Source: Centropus unirufus (Eukaryota > Chordata > Aves > Cuculiformes > Centropidae). From it: a stretch of 64,000 nucleotides of DNA. Position 1 is the stretch's first letter; each line of letters starts with the position of its first letter. The notes below the pieces were generated by a model. It worked only from the letters and a program-made list of their open reading frames with translations, was not told the DNA's origin and ran no database searches. The stretch covers positions 18,966-82,965 of the forward strand of contig VYZI01001046.1 of the NCBI GenBank assembly GCA_013397695.1, in the 5' to 3' direction. Shown here piece by piece: positions 50,301 to 56,600 of the stretch. The translations under genes and the position numbers were made by a program.

Positions 50301-53300
50301 GAAGGAAAAATGCTGGTGAAGGGTTTAGCATGCAAGCCTTAGGAGGAGCGGCTGAGGGAGCTGGGGTTTCTTGGTCTGGAGCAGACCTCATTGCTCTACA
50401 GTTCCTTGAAAGGAGGTTGTTCTTCCTGGTAAACGGTGCAGGACAAAGGGAAATGGCCTCAAGAGGAGCCAGGGGAGATTTAGGTTGGATATTGGGAGGA
50501 CTTTCTTTACTGAAGGGGTTTGTCAGGCACTGGCAGAGGCTGCCCAGAAGGGGTCGAGTCACTGTCCCTGGAGGCCTTTAAAAGGCGAGTAGATTGGGGA
50601 CATGGTCTGGTGGCAAGCTTAGCAGGGCTAAATTGATGGCTGGACTAGATGATCTTAAAGGTCTTTTCCAATCAAAACCATCCTGTGATTCTAGGAGAAG
50701 GTTGTGGCGGTCTGGATACAGACTCAAAAGAAGAGGAAAAGGATTTTAACAGTTGCTCCTGTTTCTTTTTTTTTTTTTTTTTTGTGTGGTGGTTTTATTA
50801 AAAAAAACCAAACAACTCTCCAAACAGTCACATAAATCTCAGATTATAATTGGCGGGGGGAAAGGGACAGAACTAAATGGCACCTGTTTCTCATTTCACA
50901 TGGACACAATTAGCTGTTTACAAGTATATTTCCCTGCAGGCATTATGATCTTGACCAGCTCCTTGATCCCAGGAGTGTCACATCTGACCCTCTCGACTAT
51001 CGCCTCAGCTGGCACCTGTGGGAAGTGCTCAGAGCCTTGAATTACACCCATCTCTTCAAGCAGAGCCAGGGAGTGCTGAACGCCAGCTACGCTGCCCAGC
51101 TTGAAAGCGAAGGGCTTTGGGAATGGGCTGTCTTTATTCTGCTGCATGAACCTGAGACACGGTGAGTGAAAAGTTTGGTTCTTCAGTTCCCTTTCCACAC
51201 AAATGACGTGTTCTCTGGTGGACCTGCTGGGTGGTTATCTGAACTTCTCTGGTGTCAAACTGGAACTGTGCAACTGGAGAACTTCATACCACTTGTAAAA
51301 GCCGTGCTGGGTTGACAGTGGCATGAAGAATTCTGCTTGGTTGTATGTCCTGCTTGAAGTTATGTAACACTGGGTTATGGTGACCTAACTCCTGAATGGT
51401 GCTGGAGAAGCAGATCTCATTTTAATTTTGATATCTGTTGCCATGCACCTTGTCTCTGGCTCAGCATTTGGGAACTGTGCTGCAGTACAAAAACGGTATA
51501 AAGCTACTCGAGAGCATCCAGAGGCGGGCCACGCAGTTGGTGAAGGGTTTAGAGGGGAAGTGTGTGAGGAGCAGCTGAAGTCCCTGGTTTGTTTATCCTG
51601 GAGGAGACTGAGGGGAGACCTAATCATGCTGTACAGTTTACTCACACGGGGAGAAGGAGGAATACGTACTGAGCGCTTCTCTCCAGATCTGAGGGGATTG
51701 CAGAAAGATGTGCCAGGGATTGTTATGTTGGACATTAAGAGAAGGTTCTTCAACCAGAGGGTGGTGGAGCACTGGAACAGCTCCCAGGGAAGCAGTCACG
51801 GTGCTGAAGCTGACAATACTCAAGCAGCGTTTGGCCAGTTCTTTCAGACCTACAGTGTGAACGTTGGGGTTGTCCTGTGCAGAGGCGGAAGCTGGACTCA
51901 ATGGCCCTCGTGGGTCCCTTTCAACGTGGGTCATTCTGTGATTCTGTAGCTTGTCCTGAAGAGATCATTAGTACAGAGCACTTTAACTGTTCCCATTGGA
52001 GCTCAACGGAAGCAAGAGTATTTGAAAGGAAAGCCTGGGAACTGCCAAACTGCATGTTTTGCTTTTGTTGTGAAATGTGTGCTTATCTACAAGTTTAAGA
52101 CCATTTTATTGTTAGCACATCTTTTGTGGAAAGGGGTCTTTTGCTGTTAATGTTTGCAGCTGCCGTTAACACGTTGCAGTGGACCCTGTTTTCCAATCAA
52201 TAACTTAAAAAATAGCCTGTATATGACTTAGGGGGCTGGATCATAGTGCAATTTTAAGCAAAGCACTAGTGATGACTTCTTTGTTAGTTGTTAACTGAAG
52301 AAATTCAGCTGAGTTTAGAACTTCTGGTATCCTCCATTAAGACTCTTCCAGGCCTGGTGAGGCTGATTTGTGCTGTTGGTTAGGCTGGTGTCTCTACCAT
52401 CACCACTAAGCTTGTATTGAGGTGCATCTTGTGGCAGTGCAGTATGAAGGCTTGCTTGATGGAATCACACTTCCATCTCTCTCCCCCAGCATACGGGAGA
52501 AGGCAGTGCGAGAGCTCTTAAACCGGCATTGCGTCCTCTCAGAGACACCAGAGTCATGGGCCAAGGAGGCTTTCCTGATCCAGAGGCTCTGTGTCCCGCC
52601 AGAGTGGATTCACGAAGCAAAGGCAGTTCGAGCGAGGATGGAGGGTGACAAGCATAAAGAAGCCCTCTTCTTGTTCAAGGCTGGGCACTGGAACCAGTGT
52701 CACAAGCTGGTTGTCAAGCATTTGGCCTCAGGTGAGTCTGCTCTTCTGGTTTTTCATTTTGTCTGTGAACAGCACACAGAAATATAGTAGGAGCGAAGGT
52801 CATGAAGTGTTCGGTGATAGGGAAGGGTAGGGTTGTGTTTGTAGCAGCAGGGTTAAAGTGGCTGGCTGTTTCAGAACAGCTCCCGCTTGATACCTGGTGT
52901 GATAAGTCTTCACTGCAAACACATGAGGGGGCAGGGCTTAGCCATCTGCCCATCCACCTTCCTGAGCCAGAAGGGCCTCAGGAGACCAGGGCAGCAGTAG
53001 CATTCCGGGAGCCCCAGTCCTGTGAGTGTCCCTGCTCTAGGAAGCAGGATGGCCTTGAATTTGCCTTTTGTAGATCATATATCGCATAAACATTCCTGCC
53101 CATGGCTGGTGATGTCAGGGAGTTATGAAGCTGCCCAAGAGTCCAGGCCATTAATTGCTTTTTCGTTCCTCAGCTCTAAGAAACCCTTGTCCTCTGTTTC
53201 TTGCATGCTTGTTTTCTTTAGACGCCATTATTAATGAAAACTACAAGTACCTAAAAGGATTTCTGGAAGATCTTGCCCCTCCAGAGCGTAGTGCACTCAT

Positions 53301-55271
53301 CCAGGACTGGGAGACGGCAGGGCTGGTCTACCTGGATTACATACTTGTCATTGAGATGCTTGACAGGATTCAACAGGTAACAAACTAAAATGCTTGCATG
53401 GGTTTTTCTTTTTCCTACAGTTTTTGAGCTCATGTTGCAGGCTCAACTCTGAAAACGTGCTCTGTGTAGGGTGATGGTGAGATCAGTGAAAGAGAGGGAA
53501 CAAAATTAGCAGTTAGGGGCTTAGTGGGGCGTGTGTATGTCAGCCTAGATGAGCTGGCAGCATGTGCTCGCAGCTCTTCTGGGGCCCCCCATGTCCTGGG
53601 CTGCATCAAAAGAATCGTGGCCAAGAGGGCAAGGGAGGGCATTCTCCTCTTCTACTCTGCTCTTGTGAGACCCCACCTGGTGTCCTCTGTGCAATTCTGG
53701 AATCCCCAACATAAGAAGGATATGGAACTGTTGGAACAGGTCCAGAGGAGGCCATGGAGATTATCTGAGGGCTGGAGTTCCTCCTTGTACGGGGACAGGC
53801 TGGGACAGTTGGGGTTGTTCAGCCTGGAGAAGAGACGGCTGCAGGAAGACCTTAGAGCTGCTTCCAGTACGGAAAGGGGCAACAGGAAAGCTGGAAGCTG
53901 GAGAGGGACATTTTTACCAGGGCCTGGGGTGATAGGACTAGTGGGAACAGCTTTCAATGGGAAGGAAAAAGATTTAGGTTAGATAAAAGGAAGAAATTCT
54001 TCTTGAATTAAGGTGGTGAGGCCCTGGCCCAGGATGCCCAGAGCAGTGGTGGCTTCCCCATCCCTGGAGGTGTTGAAGGCCAGGGTGGATGGGGCTTGGA
54101 GCACCCTGATCCAGTTGGAGATGTCTCTGCCCAAAGCAGGGGGTTGGAACTGGCTGGACTTTGAGGTCCTTTTCGACCCAAACCGTTCCATGATTCTGTT
54201 ATTCAGTTTCCCACTTACGGTGTTAATGTCAAACAGCTTTTAGTGTAGATTGTCCTCTGTTGGGCTGATTTGGCTTGGTGAGCCCAGGCAGTCCACGAGC
54301 AACTCTGCTGCAAGGCTTTGACTCACTCAGAGGCTGACTCTCTGGTTTACTTTCAGCTGGATTGTTCCACCTACGAGCTGGAGCGGTTACACACCAAAGT
54401 GACATCGCTGTGCAACAGGATAGAGCAGATCCAGTGCCACAGCGCGAAGGACCGCCTGGCTCAGTCAGGTATAGTGACATTGGTACCTGGCAGCCATTGG
54501 GAGAGCTGTTTCTATAACCTGGCTCATCTGGCTCTGGCTGTTGGTGGGGCTGCTGGCGCGTCTGTGCCTGTGCTCGTGTTCTGGTTCGTGAGAGTAGCTG
54601 TGGGATCTCCAGCAGCTCCTGAAAATGCAGCTGTTGGTCCTTATTTGAGGGAGCTTTTGTTTCCTAATTTGATGTGGTATCCAGCATCTGGAAATGTGCA
54701 CTTACAGACCAGCTGTCTCTTGCTAAGCAGTCTTGTCCATACTGAGTTTCATGGTGCCAAATAAAGCAGGAACGTGCTTGCAGGAAACAATCCAGTCTAG
54801 GGGATGAGGTGAATCTTTGGTTACGCTTGCAGGAATTGAGTGTAGGAGGAGGGGATTCACTGCTGGAGGTGAGAAAGCACTAGGCCCCGTGCACCAGGGG
54901 CATGGTTCCACCAGCCCTTCTGAGTGCCTTGTTCTGGAATTCTGTATGGAATCACTTGTCAAGTTCTACAGTCAGCTCTTAAGTGCTGATGTGCCAGCTC
55001 CCACTGTGGAGCATGGTGCGGGTACACAGAAACACTCCTCTTGCTGCTCTTTCTAGATATGGCCAAGCGCATTGCGAACCTGCTGCGCGTGGTGCTCAGC
55101 CTGCAGCACACCCCGGAGCCCATCTCTGAGTCCGTGTCTGACCTGCAGCGCGTTCCTCTGCGCCTCCTCGCTCCCCACATCGGGCGGCTGCCTATGCCAG
55201 AGGATTACGCCTTGGAGGAGCTCCGCAGCCTCACGCAGTCCTACCTACAGGAGCTGACAGTGACTCATTAA
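17322..55271 (+). CDS. NUP98: NUP98, Nup98-Nup96 precursor nucleoporin (32 coding exons)
   Basis: The 32 coding exons listed separately join in frame to 5391 bases, encoding 1796 residues. Mammalian precursors are about 1800-1817. Residues 1-165 and about 215-500 are FG/GLFG repeats (about ten GLFG) that form the nuclear-pore permeability barrier. Residues about 160-213 are the GLEBS segment that binds the mRNA-export factor RAE1. Residues about 719-866 are the autoproteolytic domain, ending in the HFS site with cleavage expected between F866 and S867. Residues 867-1796 are Nup96, with an acidic linker, a SEC13-binding segment around 1090-1150 and a helical C-terminal scaffold of the Y-complex. 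Every intron has AG at its 3' end, and all have GT donors except intron 5 (GC). Phases agree throughout. No disabling change is seen. Confidence 0.97.
18129..18230 (+). CDS. NUP98: NUP98 coding exon 2 (residues 25-59)
   Basis: FG-repeat exon containing AGFGTTSGGAFG and the first GLFG. The acceptor is CTTTCAG and the donor is GTATGG, phase 1 at both ends. Confidence 0.95.
18429..18608 (+). CDS. NUP98: NUP98 coding exon 3 (residues 59-119)
   Basis: FG-repeat exon ending FAQNKPAGFGS, with donor GTGAGT. It holds a run of ten G (18544-18553) that encodes consecutive glycines. Confidence 0.95.
19307..19446 (+). CDS. NUP98: NUP98 coding exon 4 (residues 119-165)
   Basis: It encodes NFGTSTSSGGLFG through TGTTIKFN. 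The acceptor is TGTAAG after a pyrimidine tract and the donor is GTAAGT, phase 0 at the end. Confidence 0.95.
20473..20580 (+). CDS. NUP98: NUP98 coding exon 5 (residues 166-201), GLEBS core
   Basis: It encodes PPTGTDTMVKSG and HQCITAMKEYESKSLE, the RAE1-binding GLEBS motif. The donor is GCGAGT instead of GT. Residues continue as ELRLEDYQANRKG in the next exon, which fixes this junction. Confidence 0.95.
21257..21440 (+). CDS. NUP98: NUP98 coding exon 6 (residues 202-263)
   Basis: It completes GLEBS (ELRLEDYQANRKGPSNP) and returns to GLFG repeats, ending YGQNKTAFGT. The donor GTAAGT is 51 bases from a CR1 insertion. Confidence 0.95.
21491..21850 (-). mobile_element. CR1 LINE 3' fragment
   Basis: NUP98 intron 6, starting 51 bases after the coding exon 6 donor and antisense to NUP98. 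It begins GTCATAGAATGGTTTTGG. Confidence 0.85.
22628..23090 (+). mobile_element. CR1 LINE 3' fragment
   Basis: NUP98 intron 6, plus-oriented. It ends about 45 bases before the coding exon 7 acceptor, leaving little room for the branch point. Confidence 0.86.
23132..23295 (+). CDS. NUP98: NUP98 coding exon 7 (residues 263-317)
   Basis: FG-repeat exon with GLFGQQSQTTSLF, KPFGQATTTQNTGFSFG and GQPNTNTM. The donor is GTGAGA. A CR1 ends about 45 bases before the acceptor. Confidence 0.95.
23470..23607 (+). CDS. NUP98: NUP98 coding exon 8 (residues 318-363)
   Basis: It contains three GLFG repeats (GLFGVTQ, GLFGTATN, GLFGQANT). The acceptor is TTTGTAG and the donor is GTATGT, phase 0. Confidence 0.95.
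24139..24226 (+). CDS. NUP98: NUP98 coding exon 9 (residues 364-393)
   Basis: It runs from TLFGNKPAGFG to TTGGGLFG. The donor is GTAAGA, phase 1. Intron bases just after it still read KKPTLTLGAN in frame, resembling a segment that is coding in mammals. Confidence 0.93.
25004..25096 (+). CDS. NUP98: NUP98 coding exon 10 (residues 393-424)
   Basis: It encodes FGANTAGNSLFGNKPATGTLGTGLGTGFGT. The acceptor is CTCACAG and the donor is GTAAAC, phase 1. Confidence 0.94.
25503..25643 (+). CDS. NUP98: NUP98 coding exon 11 (residues 424-471)
   Basis: It encodes ALGAGQTSLFGNTQPKLGG and GAPGFNTSTATLGFGAPQ. The donor is GTAAGT, phase 1. It contains the last FG repeats. Confidence 0.95.
26080..26525 (+). 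mobile_element. CR1 LINE 3' fragment
   Basis: NUP98 intron 11. It runs from CCAGAGGAGGCCACGGATAT to the terminal AACCCAAACCATTCCATGA. Confidence 0.87.
26701..26834 (+). CDS. NUP98: NUP98 coding exon 12 (residues 471-515)
   Basis: It encodes LTDPNASAAQQAVLQQH and TYSPFGDSPLFRNP, ending KKKEE. It leaves the FG domain. The donor is GTATGC, phase 0. Confidence 0.95.
28356..28543 (+). CDS. NUP98: NUP98 coding exon 13 (residues 516-578)
   Basis: It encodes RLKPTNPAAQKALTTPTHYK, KSHLFDGLDDDEPS and GAFMPK. It is preceded by an unusually long T-rich acceptor tract. The donor is GTGAGT, phase 2. Confidence 0.95.
28688..28745 (-). mobile_element. CR1 LINE 3' end fragment, very short
   Basis: Only the inverted terminus (ATCACAGAATGCCAGGTTGG) and about 40 more bases, in NUP98 intron 13. 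Confidence 0.6.
28790..29582 (+). mobile_element. CR1 LINE 3' fragment, long
   Basis: NUP98 intron 13. It includes the ORF2-tail-like GACCTGGACAGGCTGGATCC segment and ends GATTCAATAATTCTATGA. Confidence 0.85.
29803..29919 (+). CDS. NUP98: NUP98 coding exon 14 (residues 578-617)
   Basis: It encodes KSIKKLVLKNLNSSNLFSPV and EYPENGDR. The acceptor AG follows an unbroken run of about 21 T. The donor is GTATGT, phase 2. Confidence 0.95.
30160..30640 (+). mobile_element. CR1 LINE 3' fragment
   Basis: NUP98 intron 14, plus-oriented. The upstream half is diverged, and it ends CTGTTCCATGATTCTCTGA. Confidence 0.78.
30814..31118 (+). CDS. NUP98: NUP98 coding exon 15 (residues 617-719)
   Basis: It encodes an acidic stretch (EREEEEDHHE), then FYTNPIAKPIPQTPES, VALNMRAALRNGLEGSS and FHDDSLQDE. 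The donor is GTGAGG, phase 1. Confidence 0.95.
31335..31565 (+). mobile_element. CR1 LINE 3' fragment, internally deleted
   Basis: NUP98 intron 15. The middle of the usual 3'UTR is missing between the AAGCCGGAGGTGGGG region and the terminal CCAACCCAAACCATTCCATG. Confidence 0.78.
31965..32350 (+). mobile_element. CR1 LINE 3' fragment, young subfamily
   Basis: NUP98 intron 15. About 170 bases from 32061 are almost identical to the copy at 45570-46135. Confidence 0.85.
32684..32797 (+). CDS. NUP98: NUP98 coding exon 16 (residues 719-757), start of autoproteolytic domain
   Basis: It encodes GYYTIPSMEEL through CIVTDFTIGRKG. The donor is GTGAGC, and a CR1 begins only about 28 bases further on. 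Confidence 0.95.
32825..33240 (+). mobile_element. CR1 LINE 3' fragment
   Basis: NUP98 intron 16, beginning about 28 bases after the coding exon 16 donor and ending AACCATTCCATGATTCTA. Confidence 0.87.
33506..33644 (+). CDS. NUP98: NUP98 coding exon 17 (residues 757-803), autoproteolytic domain
   Basis: It encodes YGSIYFEGEVNLTNLNLDE, IVHIRRKEV and GEGLNR. The acceptor is TTTGCAG and the donor is GTAATC, phase 2. Confidence 0.95.
33924..34101 (+). CDS. NUP98: NUP98 coding exon 18 (residues 803-862), autoproteolytic domain
   Basis: It encodes RAEVTLDGVWPTDKTSR, NYEGRLESVSRKQGA and YRPETGSWVFK. The donor is GTAATG, phase 0. Confidence 0.95.
34209..34880 (-). mobile_element. CR1 LINE 3' fragment, terminus lost
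   Basis: NUP98 intron 18, antisense to NUP98. The inverted 3' end is absent, and the copy starts at CTCATCCAGTTCCACTCC. Confidence 0.83.
35089..35253 (+). CDS. NUP98: NUP98 coding exon 19 (residues 863-917), autocleavage site
   Basis: It begins VAHFSKYGLQDSDEEEEE. The HFS triad is at 35095-35103, so the self-cleavage bond between Nup98 and Nup96 falls at 35100/35101. The donor is GTAGAA. Read-through would add ten residues and a stop at 35284-35286. Confidence 0.96.
36380..36675 (+). mobile_element. CR1 LINE 3' fragment, distinct subfamily
   Basis: NUP98 intron 19. It has the GGTGGGGGAGCACTGGAACA and CCTTCCAACACGAGATGTTC words, shared with the copy at 51490 but not with most others. Confidence 0.75.
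38540..38695 (-). mobile_element. CR1 LINE 3' fragment
   Basis: NUP98 intron 19, antisense to NUP98. It starts AGAATCATAGAATCACAAAA. Confidence 0.82.
38809..39400 (-). mobile_element. CR1 LINE 3' fragment
   Basis: NUP98 intron 19, antisense to NUP98. It starts GGAATCATGGAATGGTTTGG and ends near GATGCAGCACAGAACATGG. Confidence 0.86.
39969..40145 (+). CDS. NUP98: NUP98 coding exon 20 (residues 918-976), Nup96 N-terminal linker
   Basis: It encodes PPEVEQLGRVVELDSDMADI and STHIASSLGINPHVLQ. It follows the longest internal intron (about 4.7 kb). The donor is GTGAGT, phase 0. Confidence 0.95.
40250..40762 (+). mobile_element. CR1 LINE 3' fragment
   Basis: NUP98 intron 20, starting about 105 bases after the coding exon 20 donor. 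It ends AACAATTCTATGATCCTATG. Confidence 0.84.
41074..41227 (+). CDS. NUP98: NUP98 coding exon 21 (residues 977-1028)
   Basis: It encodes IMKASLLADEDDLD and TSQEICSPRLPIS. The donor is GTATTG, phase 1. The middle of the exon is poorly conserved, as in other species. Confidence 0.94.
42103..42520 (+). CDS. NUP98: NUP98 coding exon 22 (residues 1028-1167), SEC13-binding segment
   Basis: The longest coding exon. It contains GGLLQSKF, a variable S/P/A-rich stretch, then GLVPLEKSITYGKGKLLMD and FMGRSFRVGWGPNWTL. The latter matches the Nup96 domain-invasion motif that completes the SEC13 propeller. The donor is GTGAGT, phase 2. Confidence 0.95.
42565..43290 (+). mobile_element. CR1 LINE 3' fragment, long
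   Basis: NUP98 intron 22, starting about 45 bases after the coding exon 22 donor. It has the ORF2-tail-like TTCAACAAGGCCAAGTGCAG segment and ends GTTCTTCGACTCTATGA. Confidence 0.85.
43808..44330 (-). mobile_element. CR1 LINE 3' fragment
   Basis: NUP98 intron 22, antisense to NUP98. It starts CATAGAATAATAGGACAG. Confidence 0.83.
44549..44778 (+). CDS. NUP98: NUP98 coding exon 23 (residues 1167-1244)
   Basis: It encodes SESSFKVHVEKLSLEQRK, LKHSTVHMDERCPLL and AIHDYADWIRKAS. The donor is GTGAGT, phase 1. Confidence 0.95.
45085..45354 (+). CDS. NUP98: NUP98 coding exon 24 (residues 1244-1334), Nup96 helical scaffold
   Basis: It encodes VVKHWCLTWTLCEAIWGNLK, ALERRKAFSRWLSE and FSCLTGKRIGEACRLAQ. 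The donor is GTGAGA, phase 1. Confidence 0.95.
45570..46135 (+). mobile_element. CR1 LINE 3' fragment, young subfamily
   Basis: NUP98 intron 24. It ends ACATGATTCTATGATTGC and shares a near-identical core with the copy at 31965. Confidence 0.86.
46414..46580 (-). mobile_element. CR1 LINE 3' fragment
   Basis: NUP98 intron 24, antisense to NUP98. It starts CATGAAATGGTTTGGGTTGG and ends about 110 bases before coding exon 25. Confidence 0.82.
46688..46845 (+). CDS. NUP98: NUP98 coding exon 25 (residues 1334-1386)
   Basis: It encodes DHRLALLLSQLAGSQPMRD, MQLVDWHRLQAD and RLRIFALLAGKP. The donor is GTAAGT, phase 0. Confidence 0.95.
47069..47212 (+). CDS. NUP98: NUP98 coding exon 26 (residues 1387-1434)
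   Basis: It encodes VWQLSERISINVCSLLDWKR and LWYLLPPTASISKALAMYE. The acceptor is TTCTTTAG and the donor is GTAGGT, phase 0. Confidence 0.95.
47540..47965 (+). mobile_element. CR1 LINE 3' fragment
   Basis: NUP98 intron 26, plus-oriented, from GGTTGGTGAAGGGGCTGGAG to the diverged end CTAGAGATTCAATGAC. Confidence 0.83.
48840..49662 (+). mobile_element. CR1 LINE 3' fragment, long
   Basis: NUP98 intron 26, about 820 bases, from the ORF2-tail-like GATCTGGAGAGGCTGGATCC to GCAATTCTATGGTTCTGTG. Confidence 0.87.
49855..49997 (+). CDS. NUP98: NUP98 coding exon 27 (residues 1435-1482)
   Basis: It encodes NTSESEKYACCPLPPYLED and LRDVCFHLLKLYSDR. The donor is GTAATG, phase 2. Confidence 0.95.
50300..50695 (+). 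mobile_element. CR1 LINE 3' fragment
   Basis: NUP98 intron 27. It ends AAACCATCCTGTGATTCTA, about 245 bases before coding exon 28. Confidence 0.83.
50940..51161 (+). CDS. NUP98: NUP98 coding exon 28 (residues 1482-1556)
   Basis: It encodes HYDLDQLLDPRSVTSDPLDY, SWHLWEVLRALNYTHL and ESEGLWEWAVFILLH. The donor is GTGAGT, phase 2. Confidence 0.95.
51490..51948 (+). mobile_element. CR1 LINE 3' fragment, distinct subfamily
   Basis: NUP98 intron 28. It shares the GTGGAGCACTGGAACAGCTC and TCAGCGTTTGGCC-type words with the copy at 36380. It ends CATTCTGTGATTCTGTAG. Confidence 0.83.
52490..52731 (+). CDS. NUP98: NUP98 coding exon 29 (residues 1556-1637)
   Basis: It encodes IREKAVRELLNRHC, PESWAKEAFLIQ, PPEWIHEAKAVRARME and FKAGHWNQCHKLVVKHLAS. 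The donor is GTGAGT, phase 1. Confidence 0.95.
53222..53376 (+). CDS. NUP98: NUP98 coding exon 30 (residues 1637-1688)
   Basis: It encodes AIINENYKYLKGFLEDLAPP and SALIQDWETAGLVYLDYI. The donor is GTAACA, phase 0. Confidence 0.95.
53560..54205 (+). mobile_element. CR1 LINE 3' fragment, long
   Basis: NUP98 intron 30. It includes GGGCTGCATCAAAAGAATCG and ends AACCGTTCCATGATTCTGTT, about 150 bases before coding exon 31. Confidence 0.86.
54357..54468 (+). CDS. NUP98: NUP98 coding exon 31 (residues 1689-1726)
   Basis: It encodes LDCSTYELERLHTKVTSLC and RIEQIQCHSAKDRLAQS. The acceptor is CTTTCAG and the donor is GTATAG, phase 1. Confidence 0.95.
55057..55271 (+). CDS. NUP98: NUP98 coding exon 32 (residues 1726-1796), terminal
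   Basis: It encodes DMAKRIANLLRVVLSLQH, VPLRLLAPHIGRLPMPEDYA and LRSLTQSYLQELTVTH, then a TAA stop at 55269-55271. The length and end match the family C terminus. Confidence 0.96.
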
Positions 55272-55505
55272 GAAGCCCTTCTGCAGATGGACAGCTTTCA
55301 CAGTTTGTAAACCCTTACCTTTGTTCTGAGGGTGAGCAACCTCTCCAGCCATGCAGGTTTTTTCCATAGAGGTATGAAACAGTGGTATTAAAACAGCGAT
55401 AGTACATGGGCCAACGAAGGAGTTCTTGTAACCTGGGGGGAGCATTGAGACTTGGTTGGACCTTGCTGGCTGGCACCCTCAACCACACAACGTTTTCTTA
55501 GCATC

Positions 55506-55511
55506 AATAAA
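55506..55511 (+). terminator. NUP98: Proximal NUP98 poly(A) signal AATAAA
   Basis: A canonical hexamer 235 bases after the NUP98 stop. A GT-rich stretch and the G14 run follow within 60 bases, so it is a plausible short-3'UTR site. Confidence 0.5.
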
Positions 55512-56534
55512 GAGGCTCTTGCCAAACCAGTCTGCAGGTGAGGTTGTACCTGTGCAGGGGGGGGGGGGGGCTCTGTGTGGGCTTCCGTCTCCTGGCAGAT
55601 CTTCCCACCCCTTTCGATGCAGCGTAGAGGATGGTGAAGTGATGTCTGGGGCAGTTTTCCATGGGCAAACTCCAGTTTTGACGGGAACCAGTGAACCTTT
55701 GGCACCTGAATCAACCATGGACATGCTTCACCTGGGGCTTTATGTGAAAAGCTTGCTCTGTGGGTGGGGGAGGAAGAAGAAACTAGAGGTTCATAAGTCT
55801 TTTTCCTGTGTTCTCTTGTGAATTCGGAGACCTGGCAACATGTTTCTCTCATTTCTCCACCCTCAACTCCAAAGGCAAAGCAGGCTACTTCCCTGGCTCG
55901 GGAGCAAGGGAAGCGATGCCTGTGTGTGTGCCTTGCGGTGAGCACTGCCACGCAGGCCTCTGAGGGCAGATGTCTCCTGGGTCCAACACACAGTAAAACA
56001 GGCGCTTGGCCTGGGAGATGCTGTGCTTCAGGACTCCAGGCTTCTGATGGGAGAGGGCAAATTTCTGCCCCCAAAGCCAGACTGCCAGGAGCTGTCAAAT
56101 GGAGCGGCCTGGCTGCCCAGGCACTTGGGACCACCTCTTTCCCACCATGTGCTGGATGGGTGCCTGTGGAGGCAGGGGAATGTGCAGCTGCGTGTGCAAG
56201 TGCCTGGCTGCCCAGGAAACCCTCGGCCGTTGCCTGTGTTTGCTGTGTGGCTGGGCTGCATCAAGCAGAGCCACCATGCAGGATGCAAACATCCTGTGTG
56301 TGAACAACTGACAGTGTCAACGTGTTCTGTGTTCAGTCCTTGCTCTACTGTGTTCAGAAACTGGCTATTTTTGCAAGAAAAAAAGCTGTCTATTGGTCTG
56401 CTCTGACTTCAGGGCTGCTGCAGCAGCATGAGTCGTGGCCATGGCACCCAGCTTGCCTGGTGCTGCTTCGCATTGGCTCATTGAAGGTCTTCATGCATGA
56501 GGATTATGTAAAGGTTTTCTATTAAAAAGTTATA

Positions 56535-56583
56535 AATAAATGATCTAGATTATTTTCCTGTCTTTTTGAAAACAAGAAATAAA
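56535..56583 (+). terminator. NUP98: Distal NUP98 poly(A) signals (two AATAAA)
   Basis: AATAAA occurs at 56535-56540 and again at 56578-56583 in a local AT-rich patch, followed by a T-rich and GT-rich region. Two close signals suggest the main 3' end of the transcript. Confidence 0.6.
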
Positions 56584-56600
56584 ATGTTTATAGTATTCCC

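Larger units (their letters stand above)
55272..56600 (+). other. NUP98: NUP98 3'UTR (extent inferred)
   Basis: Noncoding sequence after the stop, with candidate poly(A) signals near its start and end. It contains a run of 14 G at 55557-55570. The distal end is inferred from the clustered signals at 56535 and 56578. Confidence 0.55.
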
